From NCBI RefSeq assembly GCF_000423565.1, contig NZ_KE384041.1, forward strand, positions 164,311 through 228,310: a DNA stretch of 64,000 bases. Reading direction: 5' to 3'. Every line of letters begins with the position of its first letter. The first letter of the stretch is position 1. Positions 1 to 8,305 of this stretch are shown one piece after another. Both the position numbers and the translations under genes were made by a program. The notes beneath the pieces were generated by a model. That model was not told where the DNA came from, ran no database searches, and was given only the letters and a program-made list of their open reading frames with translations. The DNA is from Runella zeae DSM 19591 (GTDB taxonomy: Bacteria; Bacteroidota; Bacteroidia; Cytophagales; Spirosomataceae).

Positions 1-545
1 AACGTAACGCCAGTTTGAGGATGTAAACCGTTGAATCCCATTAAGTAAAGGTCTACTCTGAAATGGTCAAGTTGGCGCATTACCTCATGGCCAATCGTAA
101 TCTGATACCGCTTATGATAAGTGCCGCCTAGCAGTATGGTTTCTACTTTGGGATGGTCGTTGAGGACAGTGGCAAGGGGGAGACTGTTGGTAATAACGGT
201 AAGTTCTAGGTTTTTGGGAAACTGCTCCGCAATATGAAAGTTAGTAGTTCCTCCATCCATCAAAATAGTTTGATGATTTTCGAAGAGTTTCTGGGCTTTG
301 CGGGTAAGATGCAGTACTTCTTGATTGTCCATGCCATAGCCCTGCGTGGTCTTAAAAGACAAGTAAGAATTAGCGACAGCTCCTCCATGTACTTTTTTTA
401 GTAATCCCTTGTCTTCCAGTTCGATGACGTCTCTTCGGATACTGTCATAGGATACATTTAAGAGCTGACTTAGCTCTAGTAGATTTATTTTTTGATCACG
501 GTTAAGTTTCTCAATAATGAGTTTTTGGCGTTCTTCTTTTATCAT
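1..545 (-). CDS. DeoR-family transcriptional repressor, cut by window edge
   Basis: The reading frame starts at an ATG at 545 and runs off the left edge, so only about 181 N-terminal residues are visible. Residues about 5-57 form a DeoR-type winged helix-turn-helix: the stretch ELSQLLNVSYDSIRRDV is the recognition helix, followed by the wing KVHGGA. After it begins the DeoRC sensor domain, with MDGGTTN and ITNSLPLA, which in this family bind phosphorylated sugars. DeoR proteins usually repress sugar or amino-sugar operons. The next gene upstream is the peptidoglycan glycosidase at 918-2132 on the same strand, but a terminator lies between them, so a link to amino-sugar use is only inference. 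The effector and regulon cannot be told from the visible part. Confidence 0.88.
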   Translation of the reverse strand, partial: MIKEERQKLIIEKLNRDQKINLLELSQLLNVSYDSIRRDVIELEDKGLLKKVHGGAVANSYLSFKTTQGYGMDNQEVLHLTRKAQKLFENHQTILMDGGTTNFHIAEQFPKNLELTVITNSLPLATVLNDHPKVETILLGGTYHKRYQITIGHEVMRQLDHFRVDLYLMGFNGLHPQTGVT

Positions 546-618
546 AAGTTAAGGTAGCGTAGAATGGACAAATTGATATAGCTGCTTCCTAAATTTAGGG
601 GAAAATTAATCAAAAAAA

Positions 619-678
619 ACTTTGCAAAAAAATGCAACAAAAAGTTGTTTTGTTTTCAAAACTTTGCATAACTTTGCA
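619..678. promoter_or_regulatory. Three ACTTTGCA repeats, possible operator
   Basis: The octamer ACTTTGCA occurs at 619-626, 661-668 and 671-678, with a further TGCAAC at 633-638 that may be a partial inverted copy. The repeats lie 74-133 bases upstream of the DeoR-type start codon at 545 and overlap a plus-strand promoter-like sequence. DeoR proteins commonly bind repeated sites in their own control region, so an autoregulatory operator is a reasonable inference. The last copy also contains the TTTG of the -7 element, which could explain part of the repetition. Confidence 0.35.
645..676 (+). promoter_or_regulatory. Bacteroidota-type promoter for a short transcript
   Basis: TTG at 645-647 and TAACTTTG at 669-676 are separated by 21 bases, which fits the Bacteroidota primary sigma factor promoter (TTG, 19-21 bases, TAnnTTTG). 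Transcription would start near 683 and meet a hairpin with a T-rich tail at 718-765. The only open frame on this transcript is the 13-codon one at 705-746. No gene follows on this strand. Confidence 0.5.
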
Positions 679-704
679 ATGATGATTCAATCACAACTTG
701 ACCT

Positions 705-746
705 ATGATGAAAATTTCCCTCGCACTACCTAAGGGGTTTGAGTAG
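705..746 (+). CDS. Possible 13-residue leader peptide MMKISLALPKGFE
   Basis: A short frame from ATG 705 to TAG 746 lies between the promoter-like sequence at 645-676 and a hairpin whose left arm it overlaps. The peptide resembles the very start of ATP phosphoribosyltransferase (HisG), which commonly reads MxLxIALPKGR. It may therefore be a remnant of a hisG start, a leader peptide of an attenuator without its operon, or chance. There is no longer frame behind it. Confidence 0.25.
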   Translation: MMKISLALPKGFE

Positions 747-765
747 TTGCGAGGGATTTTATTTT
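718..765 (+). terminator. Hairpin with T-rich tail
   Basis: CCCTCGCACTAC at 718-729 pairs with GTAGTTGCGAGGG at 743-755 with one bulged base. ATTTTATTTT follows. This looks like a plus-strand intrinsic terminator ending the short transcript that would start near 683. The rest of the gene-free stretch 546-917 holds the repeats and the second terminator and nothing else that I can identify. Confidence 0.6.
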
Positions 766-823
766 GTATTTGCTCTTTATACCCAATTGCTTCAATTTAT
801 CATACTCTGATAAGTTTATAAAT

Positions 824-864
824 CAAAGCCCGCTAGTGTAAGTTTAGACTACTAGCGGGCTTTG
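824..864. terminator. Strong inverted repeat downstream of namZ-like gene
   Basis: CAAAGCCCGCTAGT at 824-837 is perfectly complementary to ACTAGCGGGCTTTG at 851-864, with a 13-base loop. It lies 53 bases past the stop codon of the minus-strand gene at 918-2132 and most likely ends that transcript. The T run is interrupted on both strands, so the arm length is the main evidence. Confidence 0.75.
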
Positions 865-917
865 TTTGCTTTGATAGCACTTAAGGTAGAGTAAAGTCTC
901 CTTTGCTACTTTTGGTT

Positions 918-2132
918 TTAAGGATATAACAAATATTTCTGGCGCATTTTCTTAAAATTAGAAAGACCAGGCTCCCAACTTTTTCTGATTTCTTCTTCAC
1001 TCTTCCCGGCAATAATTTGTTGCTGCAAAGCTTCATTGCCAGAAAGCTTATTGAACACACCCATTTGATGGGTTTGAAAATTGTTAAAAAACTTCTCTTT
1101 CACCGGATAAGCCGCGTATAGCTCCATTAGCCATTTTAGATTGAGTTTTTTTGTTTTGAGAAAAATGGAGGTGTCGTATTGGCGAAGATCAAGGCCGTAG
1201 CACTCGGTATCTTGGTGAAGTGGCGTCTCACTCATGCCGGGAATACTGACAGGTTTAAACGAAAAGCTGTATTTGCCTTTAAGAGCAGGTGCTCCAAGTA
1301 CCGCAAAAGGCATATAAGTACCACGTCCTTGGCTTATGATAGTACCTTCAAACCAACAAATACTTGGATAAAGCATGATAGACTGCTGTGTATTGAGGTT
1401 GGGGGAAGGAGCTACGGGCAGCGTATAGCCCATGTCATGGGTATAGTTGGCTACCTTTATAATTTTGAGCTTACACTTCACTTGATTGGGAAGCCAGCCT
1501 TCGCCATTGAGCATTTGGGCAAATTCGCCAATCGTAAGTCCATGCGTAATAGGAATCGCAAACATCCCAATACCTGATTTGAGGTGAGGCTCCAGGATAG
1601 GGCCATCTACACAAAATCCGTGTGGATTGGGCCGGTCAAATATAATCAGCTCTTTGCCGTTGAGAGCGCAAGATTCCATGACGTGAGCAAGGGTATTGAT
1701 GTATGTATAAAACCTAGCCCCTACGTCTTGCACATCAAAAATCATCACATCTATGTCTTTGAGGTGTTCGGCGCTGGGTTTGCGATTTTTACCATAAAGC
1801 GAAATGATTGGAATGCCCGTTTTTGCATCTACGCTATCGTCTACTTTGGCACCATTGCTGGCATTTCCCCTAAAACCATGTTCGGGACCAAAAATCTTAG
1901 CAATCGTCACCCCCATTTGAACAAGACTGTCTACGCTTATTTTATTGCCAATGATAGAGGTCTGATTGATGACCATTCCTACTTTCTTCCCTTTCAGATA
2001 TGGGATATATTCAGAAGGCTGGTCGGCTCCAGTGATGATATTGGCTGAGGACAAGGAGGGGCGGGTCTTAAATGCGCTTGATACCCACAAACTTAGCAAG
2101 GCGACTAAGAATGATATAAAAAATGGTTTCAT
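918..2132 (-). CDS. namZ: Exo-beta-N-acetylmuramidase, NamZ/DUF1343 family
   Basis: This 404-residue protein belongs to DUF1343, whose characterised member NamZ removes MurNAc from the non-reducing end of peptidoglycan fragments outside the cytoplasm. A hydrophobic N-terminal segment (about residues 4-21) looks like a signal peptide. The family-typical blocks are visible: KVGMVINQTS, FGPEHGFRG, MIFDVQDVGARFYTYI, IIFDRPNP and IPITHGLTIGEFA. Length matches the family. MurQ, which acts later in MurNAc recycling, is encoded at 21686-22498, so the organism plausibly salvages MurNAc, although the genes are not in one operon. The gene follows an alpha/beta hydrolase on the same strand with a 91-base gap. 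Confidence 0.88.
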   Translation of the reverse strand: MKPFFISFLVALLSLWVSSAFKTRPSLSSANIITGADQPSEYIPYLKGKKVGMVINQTSIIGNKISVDSLVQMGVTIAKIFGPEHGFRGNASNGAKVDDSVDAKTGIPIISLYGKNRKPSAEHLKDIDVMIFDVQDVGARFYTYINTLAHVMESCALNGKELIIFDRPNPHGFCVDGPILEPHLKSGIGMFAIPITHGLTIGEFAQMLNGEGWLPNQVKCKLKIIKVANYTHDMGYTLPVAPSPNLNTQQSIMLYPSICWFEGTIISQGRGTYMPFAVLGAPALKGKYSFSFKPVSIPGMSETPLHQDTECYGLDLRQYDTSIFLKTKKLNLKWLMELYAAYPVKEKFFNNFQTHQMGVFNKLSGNEALQQQIIAGKSEEEIRKSWEPGLSNFKKMRQKYLLYP

Positions 2133-2223
2133 TTGGATGAGTGTTTAAATCGTGAAAGTACGACAAAAAACATCCTGTCACAAAACAAAGTAAGATAGGA
2201 GTGCCTCTAGACTTAGGGCTGTT

Positions 2224-3126
2224 TTAGTGCTCATCTTGCCCACTACTGGCGGTTGCCATAGGAGTAGCTAAACCAGAATCGAAGAGGGTTGTGACCAATT
2301 TACGTACCAAATCTGGATGTGAATAAGAAATAAGATGACCTGCCTCTGGCAAGTAGATAAACTCGGCGGTCTTGTTGGTAAGCTGTTTTCGGGCAAAATC
2401 CAGATTAGAAGGGTCTACAATCCAGTCTTTGCCACCTTGAACCACCGTGGTAGGTACTTCCAATTGCGACCATTCATTGCTGAGTTTTTCCAACTCTTTG
2501 ACATGGGCAAACTTTTCGAAAGTGGCCACATTGAGGCGATGGGGTAGCCACATTCTCACTATCCACCACTTGGCAGGCTTCGAAAACCACCAGAACTTTT
2601 CTGTCGCAGGATCAATAGCGGGTGCCAGCATCACTAGTTTATTGAATCTTTGGGGATTTAGGATAGCGATTTTGGCGGCGATAGGAGCACCATAGGAGCG
2701 TCCCAAAATCACCCCTTTTTGGCGCGAATGATTAAGGCTCAAGGCAAGAGCCGCAGCACGAGCTTGGGTGTCGATAGACGTCACAAAGCGTTTTTTGCGA
2801 TAACTAGAGTGATTGTAGCCTAGGCGGTCAACGGCGATAATATGGTATTTTTGTTGCAACAAGCTATCGTCTATCATGTTCATATAGCCATACCAAGCAC
2901 CGGGTGCGCCATGAATCAATAAAAGCGGCGGTAGCGTATCGGCTCCAGTGGTGGCGACAAACAATCGTAGACTGTCGTTTTGGATGGTATAATAAGTAGG
3001 TTTAATGTTTCGGTTGGCATAATGTTCTCTGATTTCTCGGTCACTTTTTCGCCATGAACGAAAACAAGAAGAAAGTCCTCCGCACAATCCGCAGATACAA
3101 GCCCAAATGAAGAGTTTCTTTAACAT
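2224..3126 (-). CDS. Alpha/beta-fold hydrolase, probable lipoprotein
   Basis: This 300-residue protein has the alpha/beta hydrolase core. LLIHGAPG (near residue 73) forms the oxyanion region, GRSYGAP carries the nucleophilic Ser (near 143), QGGKDWIVD supplies the acidic residue and EAGHLISY the catalytic His near the C-terminus. The N-terminus has a short hydrophobic stretch ending in GGLSSC, which suggests lipid attachment at Cys21 and a periplasmic or outer-membrane location. The substrate cannot be told. It is oriented with namZ, 91 bases upstream of it, so co-transcription is possible. Confidence 0.8.
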   Translation of the reverse strand: MLKKLFIWACICGLCGGLSSCFRSWRKSDREIREHYANRNIKPTYYTIQNDSLRLFVATTGADTLPPLLLIHGAPGAWYGYMNMIDDSLLQQKYHIIAVDRLGYNHSSYRKKRFVTSIDTQARAAALALSLNHSRQKGVILGRSYGAPIAAKIAILNPQRFNKLVMLAPAIDPATEKFWWFSKPAKWWIVRMWLPHRLNVATFEKFAHVKELEKLSNEWSQLEVPTTVVQGGKDWIVDPSNLDFARKQLTNKTAEFIYLPEAGHLISYSHPDLVRKLVTTLFDSGLATPMATASSGQDEH

Positions 3127-3205
3127 GAGAATGGTTAAGTGTGAGATTTGGTTAGAGTCTGAGTGAAAAGTTACTAGCCAAAAGTTTTGTAATTATTTAC
3201 AAAAG

Positions 3206-3952
3206 CTAAAACAAAGAGAGCTGTTGTTGAGAGAGTTCAGGATAGGCCATTGGCAACAAAACTTCCGGAACATTTGGATTGCTACGTTGATTGCTAAGGC
3301 GACGACTGATTGTAAAAGCTTCCATAAGACTATCATCAAGTGGTTTGGCTATTTCTTTTAACGCCGCAGTAGATAAATTGTTTTGTAACCAAATTGTTTC
3401 GGTACCCGGAAGAAGTATCAACGGCATGCGCTGTTTGGTATTGTGAATCTTTGCCATAAGAGGGTTGGCCTCCGTAGTAATAATACTGAATGTATTCCAG
3501 ACATCATCTGCGTGGGCGGGATTAACCCAGCTTTCCCATACTCCTGCCATCGCAAAAATGGGTTGAGTACGTAGCTTAATATAATAAGGGTATTTCTGTT
3601 TGTTGACGGTTTGCCACTCAAAAAAACCCGTCGAAGGAATCAGACACCTTTGGGCATTTTGGAGGGCGTATTTGAAGGAGGGTTTTTGAGTGAGCGTTTC
3701 GACTTTAGCATTGAGTGTCAAAGGGCGCATTTCTTCGGCTTCGGCTACGGTTTTGACCCAGTGAGGAACCAAACCCCAATTAAAAAATTGAATACGACGG
3801 GGAGCTTGTGCAGTTACGACGGGCCATTTGGGGTAGTCGAATCCGTTGGCGTGATAAACAGGCTGGAAGTCAGCGGCATCAACTTCCATTTCGGCTTCTA
3901 GACGTTGCTCTATTTCCGCAACGGTGGCGGTTAAGGAATTGCGAAAACACAT
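3206..3952 (-). CDS. SRAP/HMCES family abasic-site crosslink protein (YedK-like)
   Basis: The 248-residue product matches the SOS response-associated peptidase family. Members bond covalently through Cys2 to abasic sites in single-stranded DNA and so protect stalled forks. MCFRN places Cys2 directly after the start, which supports this start codon. GFFEW (near residue 112) holds the family Glu, and IHNTKQRMP (near 169) the catalytic His. NAKVETL matches the conserved Asn loop. It stands alone on the minus strand and is divergent from the aldo/keto reductase across 76 bases. No LexA box was recognised. Confidence 0.88.
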   Translation of the reverse strand: MCFRNSLTATVAEIEQRLEAEMEVDAADFQPVYHANGFDYPKWPVVTAQAPRRIQFFNWGLVPHWVKTVAEAEEMRPLTLNAKVETLTQKPSFKYALQNAQRCLIPSTGFFEWQTVNKQKYPYYIKLRTQPIFAMAGVWESWVNPAHADDVWNTFSIITTEANPLMAKIHNTKQRMPLILLPGTETIWLQNNLSTAALKEIAKPLDDSLMEAFTISRRLSNQRSNPNVPEVLLPMAYPELSQQQLSLF

Positions 3953-4028
3953 AATGAACCAATTTAATCCTTAATTTTGGGCGAAAATACTATTCCCGTC
4001 CTACTTTCATCAAACAAACATTTTAACT

Positions 4029-5051
4029 ATGAAATTCAAATTATTGGGAAAATCTGGCCTGCGCGTTTCGGAAATTTGCTTAGGTACGATGACTTTTGGT
4101 AACGAATGGGGGTGGGGGGCCGATAAGCATGAAAGTAAAAAAATTTTTGATGCTTATACCAAAGCTGGCGGTAATTTTTTGGATACTGCCAACAGGTACA
4201 CAGAAGGTACCTCCGAAAAATACTTGGGAGATTTTATCGCCGCTGATCGAGATCATTTTGTGGTTTCGACCAAATATACCTTGATGGACCGCGATGGTGA
4301 TCCCAACTTTGCGGGAAACCACCGCAAAAACATGATTCGCTCCATAAACGAAAGCTTGAAACGACTCAACACTGATTACATAGATTTGTTTTGGGTACAC
4401 ATGTGGGATTTTACCACGCCTGTCGATGAGGTAATGCGGGGATTGGATGATTTGATACGCAGTGGTAAAGTGCATTATATCGGGATTTCGGATACGCCCG
4501 CTTGGGTAATTTCTAGGGCCAATATGCTGGCCGAACTTAGGGGCTGGAATCAATTTGCCGCTTTACAAATCGAATATTCATTGCTTCAAAGGGGAGCTGA
4601 GAGGGATTTGCTGCCCATGGCCAAAGCCCTTGATATGGCTGTTACGCCTTGGGGGGTGATTGGAGGTGGTGCTCTCACTGGCAAATACCTTCGTGGTGAA
4701 GGAGGAAGAGTGCCCGAAAATAGCCTCCGTCGCAATGACCGCAGTATGGAAATCGCCCAAGAAGTAGTAAGTATCGCTCAAGAGTTGGGGTGTACACCTA
4801 CCCAAGTGGCTATCAACTGGGTGCGTCAGCGGGTGTCTAATGTGATGCCAATTATTGGTTCGCGTCGTGTGGAGCAAATCAAAGATTCTTTAGAAAGTCT
4901 AAACTCGGTCATTCCTGACGAAATGATGGAGCGTTTGAACGAAATAAGTAAAATTGAACTAGGGTTTCCGCACGATTTTTTGTCGTCAGAAGGTGTAAAA
5001 CAATCGGCCTTTGCCGGAACCTACGACCAAATTATTAATCACCGCCTTTAA
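4029..5051 (+). CDS. Aldo/keto reductase
   Basis: This 340-residue NAD(P)H-dependent oxidoreductase has the typical TIM-barrel signatures. GKSGLRVSEICLGTMTFG opens the protein, NFLDTANRYTEG provides Asp and Tyr of the catalytic tetrad, VVSTKY the Lys and LFWVHMWD the His. GSRRVEQIKDSL near residue 280 is the cofactor phosphate-binding region. It resembles the YajO/YghZ-like subgroup acting on small aldehydes and ketones. The physiological substrate is unknown. A terminator directly follows, so it is probably monocistronic. Confidence 0.88.
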   Translation: MKFKLLGKSGLRVSEICLGTMTFGNEWGWGADKHESKKIFDAYTKAGGNFLDTANRYTEGTSEKYLGDFIAADRDHFVVSTKYTLMDRDGDPNFAGNHRKNMIRSINESLKRLNTDYIDLFWVHMWDFTTPVDEVMRGLDDLIRSGKVHYIGISDTPAWVISRANMLAELRGWNQFAALQIEYSLLQRGAERDLLPMAKALDMAVTPWGVIGGGALTGKYLRGEGGRVPENSLRRNDRSMEIAQEVVSIAQELGCTPTQVAINWVRQRVSNVMPIIGSRRVEQIKDSLESLNSVIPDEMMERLNEISKIELGFPHDFLSSEGVKQSAFAGTYDQIINHRL

Positions 5052-5058
5052 ACTCAAG

Positions 5059-5090
5059 AAAAGAGCGTTAGAAAATTCTAATGCTCTTTT
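5059..5090 (+). terminator. Intrinsic terminator after aldo/keto reductase
   Basis: Arms at 5059-5073 and 5076-5090 pair over 15 positions with one G-U pair. A T-rich tail follows at 5087-5097. The hairpin begins 8 bases after the stop codon at 5051. Confidence 0.8.
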
Positions 5091-5101
5091 TTCTTTTATA
5101 A

Positions 5102-5545
5102 ATGAAATTAGAATTACTACAAATCCTCAAAAATCAACTAGATACGCGCATGCAAGCGGCCTATGATGCCATGCAATCGGCGCAAGATTCGGCCAACGAA
5201 GAAACCAAAAGCAGTGCGGGTGACAAATACGAAACCGCCCGCGCCATGGCTCAAATCGAACGTGACCGTCATGCGCAGCTTTATGAGCAACTGCGTCAAG
5301 AGCGGGCGGTCTTGGAGCGGATTGATCCTTCTTTCCATTTTGAAAGGGTAGGTCTAGGGGCATTGGTACATTCGTCGTTGGGGGATTTTTTGATTGCCGT
5401 AAGCGTAGGGGTGGTGATGGTGTCGGGACAAAAAATAATCGTGGTATCTCCTCAATCGCCACTTGGTGCTTCGCTGATGGGAAAGCAAGTGGGAGATACG
5501 TTTTTGTTCCAACAAAAAAAAGCCGTCATCCAAAATATCACCTAA
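5102..5545 (+). CDS. GreA/GreB-like protein
   Basis: This 147-residue protein has a long N-terminal helix pair rich in Glu, Gln and Ala (about residues 5-75) and a C-terminal beta domain. The arrangement resembles transcript cleavage factors GreA/GreB, and the C-terminal SPLGASLMGKQVGD matches the FKBP-like Gre domain (SPLGxALLGKxxGD). The N-terminal coiled coil is not clearly GreA, so it may be a Gre paralogue that binds RNA polymerase, or a protein with another role. The gene lies 1 base from the TPR gene behind it, which suggests co-transcription. Confidence 0.65.
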   Translation: MKLELLQILKNQLDTRMQAAYDAMQSAQDSANEETKSSAGDKYETARAMAQIERDRHAQLYEQLRQERAVLERIDPSFHFERVGLGALVHSSLGDFLIAVSVGVVMVSGQKIIVVSPQSPLGASLMGKQVGDTFLFQQKKAVIQNIT

Positions 5546-5546
5546 A

Positions 5547-7049
5547 ATGATTCGAAAAGTAAGCTTGAATAGCATAGCGAGGTGTGTGGTGTGGGTACTG
5601 TTTCCTTGGTCTTTGATAGCTCAAAACGCACCCTATACCATGACTCCCATACAACAGCAAGCTTATAGGGAAGTGTTTAGGATGAAAGTAGGTGTGGCTC
5701 GTACGTTGTTGGGAAAAGAAGCCCAAACCAATGCTTTTAAGATATACGTGGAAGACTATGCAGACATGGTGACCTTGCTGGTGAGTGATGAGAAAAGGCT
5801 TTTTGAGCAGCTTGTCCCTCGTCAAGATCAGCGTTTGGAGGTTTTGAGTGAATTGCCGTCAACTTCCCCTTATCAGCGCTTGTGGCAAGCCGAAATACGT
5901 CTTCACTGGGCTTTTGTAAAACTAAAGTTTGGCAAAGAAGTAAGTGCTTGCTGGGACATCATCAAGGCGTATCGGTTGTTGGAAGAAAACGCAAAAAAGT
6001 ATCCCCACTTTATCAGCACCTACAAATCTCTCGGAATGCTGCATGTGTTGATTGGGTCGGCACCACAAAACTATCAATGGGTAACCAAACTTCTCGGATT
6101 GCGTGGTAATATTCCGTTGGGATTGAGCGAATTACAAAAAGTAATTGAGCAAGATTCATTATTTCGGATTGAAGCGCAACTGGTCTCTGCGCTGCTGCAT
6201 GCTTATGTCTTGAAATACACGGACGTACAAAACAAGGAACTAATAGCCCTGGTTGAAAGTGACGCCCAAAATCTTTTACTTCATTTCTTTGGTACTACTA
6301 TTTCGATGAAAGACGGGCGAGGCACCCAAGCCCTACAATTTCTTTCAAATCGTCCTACGGGCAAAGAATATTTGCCTTTTCCTTTCTTAGATTATTTGAA
6401 AGGGGAGATTTTGCTACAAAAAGGTGATTATGAGGGAGCTAGAATTCTTTTTAATAGTTTTTTGAAAAATTACCGAGGCCAAAATTTCTTGAAAGATACC
6501 CAACTAAAATTGTTTTTGAGCTATTGGCTTGCAGGGCAAGCGCAGGCGGCCATGCCGTATTTGGATCGTATCCCGAAGGTAGGCAGTGCGTATGTGGAAG
6601 CTGATAAATTTGCCGAAAAATTTGCTCAAAATTTCAAGAAAGGCGAGATTTCGGAGCAGCAAAAGACTTTGATGAAAGCTCGTTTTGCTTTTGACGGAGG
6701 GTACTTGGCGGAAGCAGCGCAGGTTTTGAAGCCGTGCCAAGAAGAGACATTTGTACGAACAAGCGACAAAGCTGAATTTCAGTATCGTTGGGGGCGGATT
6801 CTGCAACGTCAGAACCAATCCGAAGCAGCGATACCTCATTACGAACGAGCTATCGTATTGAGTAAATCTCAAAGTTTGTATTTTGGGGCAACTTCAGCTT
6901 TGCAGTTGGGCTATATTTACCAAAACAAAAACCTGAAAAGCAAAGCGATTGAATACTTCAAACTAGCTCTCAACTACCCAAAGCATGAATACAAAAACAG
7001 CGTGGACAACAAGGCCCGCGCTGCTTTGACTTTATTGGGAGCTGACTGA
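5547..7049 (+). CDS. Exported tetratricopeptide-repeat protein
   Basis: The 500-residue product has a signal peptide-like N-terminus (about residues 1-25, ending LIAQNA). The rest is all helical in appearance. Repeats of TPR type are clearest at residues about 280-320 (GDYEGARILFNSFLKNY) and 400-490 (FQYRWGRILQRQNQSEAAIPHYERAI, broken over two helices, then GYIYQNKNLKSKAIEYFKLAL). TPR proteins are protein-interaction scaffolds, and no catalytic domain is seen. Function unknown. It probably shares a transcript with the Gre-like gene just upstream. Confidence 0.7.
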   Translation: MIRKVSLNSIARCVVWVLFPWSLIAQNAPYTMTPIQQQAYREVFRMKVGVARTLLGKEAQTNAFKIYVEDYADMVTLLVSDEKRLFEQLVPRQDQRLEVLSELPSTSPYQRLWQAEIRLHWAFVKLKFGKEVSACWDIIKAYRLLEENAKKYPHFISTYKSLGMLHVLIGSAPQNYQWVTKLLGLRGNIPLGLSELQKVIEQDSLFRIEAQLVSALLHAYVLKYTDVQNKELIALVESDAQNLLLHFFGTTISMKDGRGTQALQFLSNRPTGKEYLPFPFLDYLKGEILLQKGDYEGARILFNSFLKNYRGQNFLKDTQLKLFLSYWLAGQAQAAMPYLDRIPKVGSAYVEADKFAEKFAQNFKKGEISEQQKTLMKARFAFDGGYLAEAAQVLKPCQEETFVRTSDKAEFQYRWGRILQRQNQSEAAIPHYERAIVLSKSQSLYFGATSALQLGYIYQNKNLKSKAIEYFKLALNYPKHEYKNSVDNKARAALTLLGAD

Positions 7050-7091
7050 CTAGTGCGAGAATCAATCAATGATTTTTTTCTGATTGGAGAT

Positions 7092-7799
7092 TTACTTGCT
7101 AAGTTCCAAGTATTTCAAAAACTCGTTTTTTGTGCCAGCTTCTTGAAATTTCCCGCCATAATATGCCGTCACAGTTGTACTAGTATCGTCTTGTACACCA
7201 CGCGAAGCTACGCATAGATGTTTGGCATCTATTACTACAGCTACATCGGGTGTCTCTAAGATATCTTCCAGCTCTTTGGCTATTTGCATTGTGAGGCGTT
7301 CTTGGACTTGCGGCCGCTTAGCAAAATATTGTACAATTCGATTGAGTTTGGAAAGGCCAATCACCTTCCCGCTCGAAATGTAAGCGACGTGCGCTTTTCC
7401 AAAAATAGGTACAAAGTGATGCTCGCAGTTGGAGTAAAAACTAATGTCTTTTTCTACCAACATTTCATTGTACTTGTACTTATTTTCAAAGAGTGTAGCC
7501 TTGGGTTTATTGGCGGGATTGAGGCCAGAAAAAATTTCTTTAACATACATTTTGGCTACTCGCAGGGGAGTACCTTTGAGGCTGTCGTCGGTAAGGTCGA
7601 GGCCCAAAGTTTCCATAATTTCTCGAAAATGGTGTTCAATTTTGGCCACTTTTTCTGCGTCGCTCAACTCAAAAGCATCGGAGCGCAGGGGAGTGTTGTA
7701 AGCACTCAATCCGTGGTTGTCACCCCATTCATCAATGGTTAATTCCAAAAGGTCTTGGTTGTCATGCGGGATACTCCACGAAGTTTCGTTCGGTTTCAT
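7092..7799 (-). CDS. folE: GTP cyclohydrolase I
   Basis: FolE converts GTP to 7,8-dihydroneopterin triphosphate, the first step to folate and also the source for queuosine. The 235-residue protein has the family blocks: KMYVKEIFSGL, FYSNCEHHFVP with zinc-binding Cys and His, HVAYISSGKVIGLSKLNR, QERLTMQIA, and AKHLCVASRGVQD with the second zinc Cys. The N-terminal 50 residues are less conserved, as usual. The start codon lies inside the 3' end of the queD-like gene (38-base overlap), so the two are almost certainly translated from one mRNA. Confidence 0.95.
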   Translation of the reverse strand: MKPNETSWSIPHDNQDLLELTIDEWGDNHGLSAYNTPLRSDAFELSDAEKVAKIEHHFREIMETLGLDLTDDSLKGTPLRVAKMYVKEIFSGLNPANKPKATLFENKYKYNEMLVEKDISFYSNCEHHFVPIFGKAHVAYISSGKVIGLSKLNRIVQYFAKRPQVQERLTMQIAKELEDILETPDVAVVIDAKHLCVASRGVQDDTSTTVTAYYGGKFQEAGTKNEFLKYLELSK

Positions 7800-8178
7800 A
7801 TAGTCGTATTTTCAAGTCAAGTGTGGTCTCCAGATGTCCACGTAAGATGTTATGAATCACAATTGCAATGTTCTCAGCACTAGGGTTGAGATGTTTAAAT
7901 TCCTCAGTATCAAGATTAAGATTTTTGTGGTCGAACTTTTGTAAAACATTGTCTTCAATCAAATCGTTCAGCCACTTTAAGTCCACTACATAGCCCGTTT
8001 GGGGGTCTACTTCCCCTGTGACTTGCACAATAAGCTCATAATTGTGACCGTGATAATTAGGTAAATTACATTTTCCAAACACACGTTCATTTTGCTCTTG
8101 CGACCACGACGGATTGTGCAGACGATGGGCTGCATTGAAGTGGGCCTTGCGAAAAACTGCCACTCTAGGGTTGTTCAT
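7762..8178 (-). CDS. queD: 6-pyruvoyltetrahydropterin synthase / 6-carboxytetrahydropterin synthase (QueD-like)
   Basis: This enzyme acts on dihydroneopterin triphosphate, the FolE product. The QueD type makes 6-carboxy-tetrahydropterin for queuosine. I chose the ATG at 8178 (138 residues), because FRKAHFNAAHRL follows directly and the longer frame needs a TTG. Zinc ligands are visible in NAAHRL and YHGHNYEL, the catalytic Cys in FGKCNLPN, and the Glu of RLYETERN ends the active site. The frame stays open upstream for about 40 codons through a GC-rich segment, so an extended N-terminus cannot be fully excluded. The overlap with folE supports a pterin operon. Confidence 0.88.
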   Translation of the reverse strand: MNNPRVAVFRKAHFNAAHRLHNPSWSQEQNERVFGKCNLPNYHGHNYELIVQVTGEVDPQTGYVVDLKWLNDLIEDNVLQKFDHKNLNLDTEEFKHLNPSAENIAIVIHNILRGHLETTLDLKIRLYETERNFVEYPA

Positions 8179-8210
8179 ACCAATAATTGTATTCAATTTC
8201 AAATGTGATT

Positions 8211-8305
8211 GTGACGAACGTGCCGAGGAGTCGTCAGAAAGTCTGTCTGCAACACCCTCTCGACCGTTGGGCGTGGTACCAAAGCCCTTGGGTAAGTCTC
8301 GTTTT
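8211..8305 (-). ncRNA. GC-rich, possibly structured leader upstream of queD-folE
   Basis: Within the gene-free stretch 8179-8682 a segment of about 95 bases is much richer in G and C than its AT-rich flanks. It contains small complementary pairs: GACGA 8213-8217 with TCGTC 8231-8235, and GGGC 8269-8272 with GCCC 8284-8287 around the palindrome TGGTACCA. It ends 33 bases upstream of the queD start. It could be a structured 5' leader, a dispersed repeat or a coding extension of queD, whose frame is open here. I could not match it to a riboswitch class I know. The rest of the stretch to 8682 holds a 30-codon lysine-rich frame at 8405-8497 and the glnS promoter. Confidence 0.3.
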
